Assembly (NCBI GenBank): GCA_903828455.1
Contig: CAIKMJ010000018.1
Coordinates: 1 to 44,226, forward strand
Reading direction: 5' to 3'
Source: an uncultured Acidobacteriia bacterium
GTDB taxonomy: Bacteria > Acidobacteriota > Terriglobia > Bryobacterales > Bryobacteraceae
DNA: 44,226 bases
Shown: positions 31,811 through 38,308 of the stretch, one piece after another
Layout of the letters: every line of letters begins with the position of its first letter
Numbering within the stretch: the stretch's first letter is position 1
Position numbers and translations under genes: made by a program
The notes under the pieces: model-generated
The model's input: only the letters and a program-made list of their open reading frames with translations
Told to the model about the DNA's origin: nothing
Database searches by the model: none

Positions 31811-32617
31811 CTACAGGAACCGCAGACTCAGCCCTTCCACCGGCAGCCCCTCGGCTTCCACGCTCCAGACCTCGCCCTTCGCCACCGGACTGCCCGACGT
31901 CAGCGTTCCGCTGCTCAGCAGATCGCCCGCGCCCAGTGACGCTCCCGTCCGCTTCGTCATCGCCCCGGCCACTTCCGCCAGGCAAAGCGCCGGACTCTTC
32001 AGCGAATTCCGCCCGCCGCCCTCTTCCACCATCTCCGGCCCCTTCCACAGCCGCACTTTGAACTTCGCCAGTGCGTCCATCAACGCGGGAATCGCCTCCG
32101 GCTCCACGCGCGTCGGCTCGCCCACCACCAGCGCCTGATGCAGCCCCCACGCAGCCACAAAGTCCACCGGCTGAAACTGCGGTTCCGTAAAAGGCACGTC
32201 CACAATTTCAAAGCCCAGCGCGATCCACTCCACCGCCGCCAGCGGATTCGCCGCATCCGCCACCGCGTCCTTCATCTTGAATACGATCTCCGGCTCGATC
32301 TTCGCCCCGCGATAGTACGGCAGCGCCAGATCCGCCGCCCGCCCGTGCGCGTAATGCACCGTGTCGTCGTACATGTGCGCCCACACCAGCGTCTCCAGTT
32401 TCAGCACGCGCCACATCGCCTTATTGGCGTAGCCCACTTTGATGCCGACCTTCTTCGCTCCGCCCGCGCAGCGAATCTTCGCCACCGCCGCCTCCGTCGC
32501 GTAGGCCGCGTCCATATCGAATCCTTCCCCTCGCGTGGAAGGCGCCGCCACCCGCAGGCTGCCGTCTTGAAATGCCCCGGCCAGTTCGGTCGCGAGGGCC
32601 AAAGTATCGATGCTCAT
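31811..32617 (-). CDS. 2-keto-4-pentenoate hydratase / FAH-superfamily enzyme
   Basis: 268 residues. The FAH-fold hydratase motifs are KVGIKVGYANKAM, ALPYYRGAKIEPEIVFKMK (metal-binding E-P-E), WIALGFEIVDVPF (second Glu) and DLLSSGTLTSGSPVAKGEVW. It resembles MhpD/HpcG, which hydrate 2-hydroxypentadienoates in aromatic degradation, but no pathway partners lie nearby. The ATG at 32617 has no clear ribosome site. TAGAAT lies eight bases upstream (minus strand). Confidence 0.82.
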   Translation of the reverse strand: MSIDTLALATELAGAFQDGSLRVAAPSTRGEGFDMDAAYATEAAVAKIRCAGGAKKVGIKVGYANKAMWRVLKLETLVWAHMYDDTVHYAHGRAADLALPYYRGAKIEPEIVFKMKDAVADAANPLAAVEWIALGFEIVDVPFTEPQFQPVDFVAAWGLHQALVVGEPTRVEPEAIPALMDALAKFKVRLWKGPEMVEEGGGRNSLKSPALCLAEVAGAMTKRTGASLGAGDLLSSGTLTSGSPVAKGEVWSVEAEGLPVEGLSLRFL

Positions 32618-32625
32618 CAGTTTGT

Positions 32626-32631
32626 ATTCTA
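32626..32631 (-). promoter_or_regulatory. -10 box eight bases before the hydratase start
   Basis: TAGAAT on the minus strand (32631-32626), eight bases before ATG 32617, without a Shine-Dalgarno sequence. Confidence 0.35.
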
Positions 32632-32672
32632 CTTTGCCCGGCCCCGCATTCTGCTTTGCTACGCTGGCCCTG

Positions 32673-34325
32673 ATGCTCGGCGCACAACCACCTTTAGGAC
32701 GAAACTACGGCCGCTCCATGGTCGTCTCGCAACACGGAATCTGCGCCACCAGCCACCCGCTGGCCTCCGAAGCCGGTGCACGCATCCTCCGCGAAGGCGG
32801 TTCCGCGGCCGATGCCGCCATCGCCGCCAACGCCGTCCTCGGCGTCGTCGAGCCCATGATGAACGGCATCGGCGGCGACCTCTTCGTCCTCTACCGGGAA
32901 GCCAAAACCGGCCGCCTCACCGGCCTCAACGCCTCCGGCCCCGCCCCGCGCGCCCTCTCGCCCCAGGCCCTCACCCGCATCGGCATGACGCGTATGCCCG
33001 CCGCCGGTATCCACTCCGTCACCGTCCCCGGCGCCGTCGACGGCTGGTCGAAAATGCACTCCCGCTTCGGCCGCCTGCCCTGGCGCCGCCTGCTCGAACC
33101 CGCCATTGCCTACGCCGAAGAGGGCTTCCCCGTCTCTGAAATCGTTGCCGCTCTCTGGTCCGTCCAGGAGACGCTCATGAAGCTCGATTTCAATCCCGCC
33201 GCCGCCCGCGTCTTCCTCCCGCGCGAAGGCTATCCGCCGCGCGAAGGCGACCTCTTCCGCAATCCCGGCCTCGCCCTCTCCTACAGCCTGCTCGCCGCCG
33301 AAGGCCCCGCCGCCTTCTACGCCGGCCCCATTGCCGACGCCATTCTCCGCACCTCGGAATCCCTGTTCGGCGCACTCACCGCCGAAGATCTCTCCACCTA
33401 CTCCGCCGAATGGGTTGATCCCATTTCCATCGATTACCGCGGCTGGCGCGTCTACGAACTCCCGCCCAACTCCCAGGGCCTCGCCGTGCTCGAAATGCTC
33501 AACATCATGGAGCAGTTTCCCGTCACCGCGCCTTCCGTCGAATCCGCCGCCGCCGAACTCCACAAGCGCATCGAAGCCATGAAGCTCGCCTACGCCGACG
33601 CCTGGCGCTACAACGCCGATCCGCGCACCGCTTCCATTCCGCTCGACGGACTGCTCTCGAAGGAATACGCACGCACCCGCGCCGCCCTCATCGACCCCGC
33701 CCGCGCCAACCCCGCCGCCGAACCCGGCACCCCGCCCGCCTTCCCCAACACCAGCGACACCGTCTACCTCGCCGTCGTCGACCGCGAAGGCAACATCGCC
33801 AGCTGGATCCAGAGCATCTACGCCAGCTTCGGCTCCGCCATCGTGCCCGACGGCATGGGCTTCGCGCTCCAGAACCGCGGCGCGGCCTTCTCGCTCGACC
33901 CCGCGCACCCCAACGTCCTCGCCGGCGGCAAGCGGCCCTATCACACCATCATTCCCGGCTTCATGGAACGCGACCGCGCGCACGTCGGCTTCGGCATCAT
34001 GGGCGGCGTCAACCAGCCCCTTGCCCATGCGCAGTTCATTTCCAACGTGGCCGATTACAACATGAACCTGCAGAAGGCTCTCGAAGCCCCGCGTTTCTTC
34101 CTCGGCAACCCGGCCGGCTGCGATGTCTCGATCGAGGCCCGTGTCCCCGCCGCCGTCCTCAACGCCCTCGCGCAGATGGGCCACCACATCACTCTGCGCC
34201 CTGAATATTCGCAGGAAATGGGCCGCGGCCAGGCCGTGCTCCACAACTCAGAAACCGGAATCAACTTCGCCGCCTCCGACCCGCGCGCCGATGGCGCGGC
34301 AACTCCCGAAGGCATCCCCTGCTAA
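32673..34325 (+). CDS. ggt: Gamma-glutamyltransferase-family Ntn hydrolase
   Basis: About 550 residues. MVVSQHGICATSHPLASEAGARILREGGSAADAAIAANAVLGVVEPMMNGIGGDLF-type sequence is the family start. AAGIHSVTVPGAVDGW and PPNSQGLAVLEMLNIME follow. The autocleavage site is DTVYLAVVDREGN with nucleophile T363 (numbering from 32673), which would become the N-terminus of the small subunit. It ends with ALEAPRFF and MGRGQAV. No signal peptide from this start, so cytosolic; an open frame to 32610 gives a hydrophobic lead that could instead be one. The glutathione-binding lid loop was not checked. Substrate may be glutathione, cephalosporin-like amides or another amide. TACGCT lies seven bases before the ATG. 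Confidence 0.87.
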   Translation: MLGAQPPLGRNYGRSMVVSQHGICATSHPLASEAGARILREGGSAADAAIAANAVLGVVEPMMNGIGGDLFVLYREAKTGRLTGLNASGPAPRALSPQALTRIGMTRMPAAGIHSVTVPGAVDGWSKMHSRFGRLPWRRLLEPAIAYAEEGFPVSEIVAALWSVQETLMKLDFNPAAARVFLPREGYPPREGDLFRNPGLALSYSLLAAEGPAAFYAGPIADAILRTSESLFGALTAEDLSTYSAEWVDPISIDYRGWRVYELPPNSQGLAVLEMLNIMEQFPVTAPSVESAAAELHKRIEAMKLAYADAWRYNADPRTASIPLDGLLSKEYARTRAALIDPARANPAAEPGTPPAFPNTSDTVYLAVVDREGNIASWIQSIYASFGSAIVPDGMGFALQNRGAAFSLDPAHPNVLAGGKRPYHTIIPGFMERDRAHVGFGIMGGVNQPLAHAQFISNVADYNMNLQKALEAPRFFLGNPAGCDVSIEARVPAAVLNALAQMGHHITLRPEYSQEMGRGQAVLHNSETGINFAASDPRADGAATPEGIPC

Positions 34326-34565
34326 GCTCCTCACACTTTCACCGAACCCCTGTCTCCGGCTCGTGGCTGCCGGTACGGCGTGAATTACTTCTGCACGCAG
34401 AGTTCTGCGCCTGCCGCCCGGAATGCCTTCCGCGCTGCGCGCTGCCCGTTACCTGAGCGTGCGTTCTTCCGCCGGCACTTACCACGGCGGTTACCACGGC
34501 AGTGCGAACCCCCTCTTTGCATGGAAATGGCTTGCTCGGAGCTAAGGCCCTTCACCGCCGCATGT

Positions 34566-34571
34566 TAGAAT
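34566..34571 (+). promoter_or_regulatory. -10 box six bases before the acyltransferase GTG
   Basis: TAGAAT with six bases to GTG 34578 and no Shine-Dalgarno sequence; fits a leaderless transcript. Confidence 0.35.
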
Positions 34572-34577
34572 TTCCCA

Positions 34578-35131
34578 GTGCGTTCCGGAGCGGGCCGCGA
34601 CCCTCGTGAGTTGCTCAATTTCGGTTCGCCAAGATTACCCTTCTTTGAGGGACTCCGGGGAATCGCAGCCTTTGTCGTCGTCATTTTTCATCTTCGGCTG
34701 ACCTTCTTTGAAATAACCGTCTCGGACACCAGCCAGCATCTGACCTTCCTGCCCTATAATCTGGCCCGTCTGTTCGTGGCGGCTTTCGACGGGCTGTTCT
34801 GCGGCAATTTTGCCGTCTGGTTATTTTGGATTATGTCGGCGTTTGTCCTGTCCCTGCAGTTCTTCCTGCGGACTCACCGGCCTCCCGCCACCGCCGCCCA
34901 CGATTATCTTGAGGACGCCTTCTGGCGTCGCTATCCGCGCCTGCTGCTGCCCGTCCTCGCCTCCGTGATCTTTGCCTATGTACTTCTCTCTCTCGGCCTG
35001 ATGCATAACCTGTCCTACGCTCACGCGCGTGGCTGGCCCTTTGACCTTGGCTGGATTTCGCGGTGGTACCGCCTCTCCCCAAATCTGGGCGGCGCTGTCT
35101 GGTCGGCCGTGTGGTAAAGCTTCTTCGCCTG
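34578..35131 (+). pseudogene. Truncated acyltransferase-3 family membrane protein
   Basis: A GTG-initiated frame gives 179 residues of an acyltransferase-3 (OafA/NodX-like) protein, about half the usual length: LPFFEGLRGIAAFVVVIFHL (first helix with the catalytic His), GNFAVWLFWIMSAFVLSLQFFLR, RRYPRLLLPVLASVIFAYVLL. It then stops at TAA 35115-35117. The same frame continues with SFFAW, as expected of the family, up to 35131, where a 139-bp repeat begins. The gene therefore appears broken by that repeat, plus a stop. The intact protein would O-acylate a cell-surface sugar. Confidence 0.7.
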
Positions 35132-35270
35132 GCGAACTGTTCGACGCCCTCCATAACTTCCGCAATGCGCCCCGTCCTGCCGGATCGCGCGTTTCGGCGC
35201 CAAAGCGGAATGCTCAATCATTACGAGAGGGCTGCTGCAAAAAGGGGCGGTCTGGCTTTCGGCACTGTGG
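35132..35270 (+). repeat. 139-bp direct repeat, left copy
   Basis: Matches 37890-38028 at an offset of 2758 with about six mismatches. The two copies flank the Fic and SBD-HNH genes. In the right copy this sequence is joined to the 5' part of the MKRITS-type repeated gene, so it is probably the 3' part of that same family. Confidence 0.85.
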
Positions 35271-35282
35271 AATAGGAGTAGT

Positions 35283-35339
35283 TGCTATCGCTCAATGGAA
35301 TGCCGTATCGTGAGCTATAGAAAGATGTGCTATCGCTCA
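35283..35339 (+). promoter_or_regulatory. Candidate operator of the Fic gene
   Basis: TGCTATCGCTCA occurs at 35283-35294 and again identically at 35328-35339, ending on the A of the ATG. Between them lies an inverted near-copy TGAGCTATAG (35311-35320, nine of ten matches). A set of two direct and one inverted copies within 57 bases before a gene suggests regulator binding. Confidence 0.5.
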
Positions 35340-36490
35340 TGAAGTGGAACTGGCAAAGATCGGATTGGCCCAACTTCTCCTGGGACGCAAACCGGTTGCG
35401 CAAGGCCGAGGCGCAGTTTCTCATCGGAAGCGGCGTGTTCGCCGGCACTCTCCGGCACCTGGGCACGGAAGATCAGGAGCAGTTGACCGTTGAAGCGATC
35501 AGCTCGGAGGCGATCACCACGGCCGAGATCGAAGGCGAGTTTCTCGACCGCGCGAGTGTCCAGTCCTCAATCCGCCGGCAGTTCGGTCTTGCGACGGACC
35601 ACCGCCGCGTGAAACCAGCCGAACAGGGCATCTCGGAGATGATGGTCACCCTCTACCGGACCTTCGCGGAACCGCTTTCCGACGAGATGCTGTTTGGCTG
35701 GAACCGGATGCTCACCAACGGACGCCGCGACCTGACCAACATCGGCAGCTACCGGACCGGCGCCGAACCGATGCAGGTTGTTTCGGGGAATCTCGGCTCA
35801 CCGACGGTGCATTTCGAAGCGCCGCCCTCTGCCAAAGTGCCCCGCGAAATGACGCGCTTCGTGAAATGGTTCAATCGCACCGGACCGGACGGACGTGATG
35901 CCCTGCCGGCGCTGACAAGAGCCGGCATCGCGCATATCTGGTTCGAATCGATCCATCCGTTTGAGGACGGCAACGGGCGCATCGGGCGCGCGATTTCCGA
36001 CAAGGCGCTGGCGCAGTCGGCCGGGCGGCCAACCCTCACAGCCCTTGCCGCCACCATGCTCATCAGGCGAAAGGCCTATTACGCGGCGCTCGAAGCTGCG
36101 AACAAGAACATGGATCTCACGCCCTGGCTTTGCTGGTTCGCAGGGATTGCGATCGAGGCCCAGCGGCGAACAGCGGCCCAGGTGGAATTCCTGCTCGACA
36201 AGACGCGTCTTCTCGATCGGTTGCGCGCGAGTCTCAATGCCCGGCAGGAGAAGGCCATTCTGCGGATGCTGCGGGAAGGTCCGGAAGGATTCAGAGGCGG
36301 GCTGAGCGCGGGAAACTATATGACGATCACCGGAGCCTCACCGGCGACTGCAACGCGCGATCTCGCCGATCTTGCGGAAAAGGCGGCTCTCCTTCGGACC
36401 GGTGAACGGCGCCACGCCCGTTACCATCTGGCGATTGGTTTGCGTCCCGTGCAACCGGTTCAGATCGACCCGGGCGGCAACCTGCGCTAG
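35339..36490 (+). CDS. Fic-domain protein (probable AMPylase, class II)
   Basis: 383 residues. The N-terminal part (KWNWQRSDWPNFSWD) is the DUF4172-type start. An inhibitory helix motif TAEIEG (61-66, matching S/T-x-x-x-E-G/N) lies before the Fic core, so activity is probably self-inhibited (class II). The flap region is followed by the catalytic HPFEDGNGRIGR (206-217), complete with His206 and the anion-binding loop. The C-terminus (about 300-370) looks like a winged helix. Fic proteins transfer AMP or another nucleotide to Ser/Thr/Tyr of a target. I chose ATG 35339; a GTG at 35327 is also possible. It lies tail to tail with the SBD-HNH gene, three bases apart. Confidence 0.92.
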   Translation: MKWNWQRSDWPNFSWDANRLRKAEAQFLIGSGVFAGTLRHLGTEDQEQLTVEAISSEAITTAEIEGEFLDRASVQSSIRRQFGLATDHRRVKPAEQGISEMMVTLYRTFAEPLSDEMLFGWNRMLTNGRRDLTNIGSYRTGAEPMQVVSGNLGSPTVHFEAPPSAKVPREMTRFVKWFNRTGPDGRDALPALTRAGIAHIWFESIHPFEDGNGRIGRAISDKALAQSAGRPTLTALAATMLIRRKAYYAALEAANKNMDLTPWLCWFAGIAIEAQRRTAAQVEFLLDKTRLLDRLRASLNARQEKAILRMLREGPEGFRGGLSAGNYMTITGASPATATRDLADLAEKAALLRTGERRHARYHLAIGLRPVQPVQIDPGGNLR

Positions 36491-36493
36491 TGC

Positions 36494-37423
36494 CTACCGA
36501 AAATCGCGTGCCTCACCGCGAAAGACCTGCCGCCGATGCCAGTCAATCACATGTTCCCCGGGTAGCGCCTCCTTCCGGTTCGGTGTGCGGAGGGGCCGGC
36601 CACTCAGGGCGTGGAACAAGGGTTCAACCTGTTCGTTACCGTGGAACCTTGACGAGACGAGGATACGCCGGTCATCCGATAATGAGATGGCCCCGCGGTC
36701 GAGCGCCTGATGGTGGATGCTGCAGCAGGCGAGCCCGTTATTGATCGAGTCTGCCCCTCCGAACTGGCACCAGTGGATGTGCGCGGCGTCAAGCGCCAGA
36801 TCTGCCCGGTCCAGCATGGCTCCAAAACCACAAAATGCGCAACGATGATCCCACGCCTCGATCACCGCGCTTCGGAACGCTCCGTCGCGCCGGACGTTCC
36901 TCACGGTGCCGCTGAGGTCCAGACCTGCGGCGCCGGCGATGCCCTCATGCAGGGATTCCGGGAAATGGGCTGCCAGCAGTTGTCTGGCGAGTTCGCGGAC
37001 GGCTTCCGGCCGCTTTCGAAGCTCACTGTAGATCGCTTCCGGAAAACCGCCGCCGACCTTGAATTCGCGAAGTTCGCTGCGGAGCGGATTCTTGCTGCCT
37101 TTTCTGGCAGTAAGAGGGAAATCCGTCTGAATCTCCCAGACACCATCCGTCTGCAGATGATAGAACGGCAACTCCGGATGGTAGGACCTGCGGGGAGGGC
37201 CGAACTCCTCGAGCAGCGCAGTGAGGGGCGCCTCGATTTCGTCAAACGGCAACAGACGTTCGCTGGCCGCTTGAAGACGACCGAGAGCGAGAAGGACCAG
37301 AAGCGGCTTGTGAGGGGCTCTTTCTTCGCCACGACGCCAGACGTTTAAGTCCTTGAACTGCCGCAAAATGGCGTCGGTCTTTGTCACACTTGCCACCAGC
37401 GTATCAGGTATGAAAACCGTCAT
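36494..37423 (-). CDS. Type IV-like restriction endonuclease (phosphorothioate-DNA-binding SBD + HNH)
   Basis: 309 residues. The first half matches the sulfur-binding domain of ScoMcrA-type enzymes: LNVWRRGEERAPHKPLLVLLALGR (27-49) and FGPPRRSYHPELPFYHLQTDGVWEI (74-98). The second half is a zinc-finger HNH nuclease: C195/C198 in CAFC, DAAHIHW (His215), NNGLACCSIHHQALD (Asn228/229, His237/238). Such enzymes recognise phosphorothioate-modified DNA (dnd system) and cut near it, so they restrict foreign modified DNA. No dnd genes are in the window. Likely defence role, supported by the repeat-flanked accessory setting beside Fic. Confidence 0.85.
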   Translation of the reverse strand: MTVFIPDTLVASVTKTDAILRQFKDLNVWRRGEERAPHKPLLVLLALGRLQAASERLLPFDEIEAPLTALLEEFGPPRRSYHPELPFYHLQTDGVWEIQTDFPLTARKGSKNPLRSELREFKVGGGFPEAIYSELRKRPEAVRELARQLLAAHFPESLHEGIAGAAGLDLSGTVRNVRRDGAFRSAVIEAWDHRCAFCGFGAMLDRADLALDAAHIHWCQFGGADSINNGLACCSIHHQALDRGAISLSDDRRILVSSRFHGNEQVEPLFHALSGRPLRTPNRKEALPGEHVIDWHRRQVFRGEARDFR

Positions 37424-37711
37424 TCGGAACGGATTGCCGAGTCGGCGATTTGCCCGGAATTGTCACCGTTCCGTTCTGTGACGAAAGCTCAAACCCCATA
37501 TCTTCTCTGTTTCGATGAACGGCCTCGAGCGAGACATCCCAAATGGTTGGCTCATCGCATCGGCAAGGCGCCGATTATTCCCGATCCCGGTCTGGCAAAT
37601 CGCGATGGGCCCATCCCACGTCGAAGCCCCCTCGTCGGATTGGTCAATTCCTATGACAGAGCGTCTTAGACAGGGATTCGCCGAAGTCTTCAGACACGAC
37701 GCGGCCTCCCG
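37424..37711. other. Region without recognisable gene
   Basis: No supported coding region was found between the endonuclease start and the repeated gene remnant. Short overlapping open frames occur on both strands but none shows a family signature or a good ribosome site. Confidence 0.4.
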
Positions 37712-38028
37712 CCCGGTCACACCACTCACGCAACTTTATTCCCCCGCCTATCAACCACTTCCCGCTGCGCCCTGCCGCATCCCCGCCCGCGCGGGTCCAC
37801 AATGTGGTCGGTATGAAAAGAACCACCTCCGAAGCCCGTGCCGCAGCCTCGCGTGCCAACGGCTCCAAATCCCGCGGACCTTTGACCTTGCGAACTGTTC
37901 GACGCCCTCCATAACTTCCGCAATGCGCCCCGTCCTGCCGGATCGTGCGTTTCGCCGCCAAAGCGGCATGCTCAATCATTACGAGAGGGCTGCTGCAAAA
38001 AGGGGCGGTCTGGCTTTCGACACTGCGG
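37712..38028 (+). pseudogene. Internally deleted copy of the MKRITS-type repeated gene
   Basis: 37712-37881 matches 43898-44067 (offset 6186) with about four mismatches, covering the upstream leader and the first 23 codons. From ATG 37813 the frame reads MKRTTSEARAAASRANG, then leaves the family and stops at 37912-37914. After an eight-base junction the second 139-bp repeat begins (37890-38028). It looks like a copy with its middle deleted, joining 5' and 3' parts. Confidence 0.75.
37890..38028 (+). repeat. 139-bp direct repeat, right copy
   Basis: Partner of 35132-35270. It immediately follows the truncated repeated gene. Together the copies bracket a roughly 2.6-kb segment with the Fic and SBD-HNH genes. 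Confidence 0.85.
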
Positions 38029-38308
38029 GATGAACTGCATTCCGTCCTGCCGGTGGAGCGATTCCGCGTTTCTTCGTTGAAGGAACGCTTTTACGCCATT
38101 GCGCCGAGCCGCACATTCCCCAATCTGCTGGTCAAAACGCGAATCGCCCGCGCCACCCGGCCACGGTGAGGCAAGCGCCTTGGCCCGGGCCTGACGCAAC
38201 AGCGGCCCGGCGGGAGTCGTCGCAAGATTTTACACTCTCACCGGAAATTCGGGACTGCATGCCCGAACGCATCTACCCTTCAGGCGATTTGCCAAACAGT
38301 CTGGCCGG
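38029..38308. other. Region without recognisable gene
   Basis: Between the repeat and the end of the RHS gene. A plus-strand frame running to 38169 ends in RDELHSVLPVERF-type sequence but has no start of its own. No immunity-like gene on the minus strand downstream of RHS was seen. Confidence 0.35.

Noticed and set aside
32694-34244. Minus-strand Gly-rich frame across the gamma-glutamyltransferase gene
   Set aside because: Shadow of the strongly supported enzyme gene; Gly/Asp/Val-rich with no family features.
34326-38308. Transposase or insertion sequence explaining the repeats
   Set aside because: No transposase, integrase or terminal inverted repeats were seen; the repeats look like parts of a multicopy gene family.
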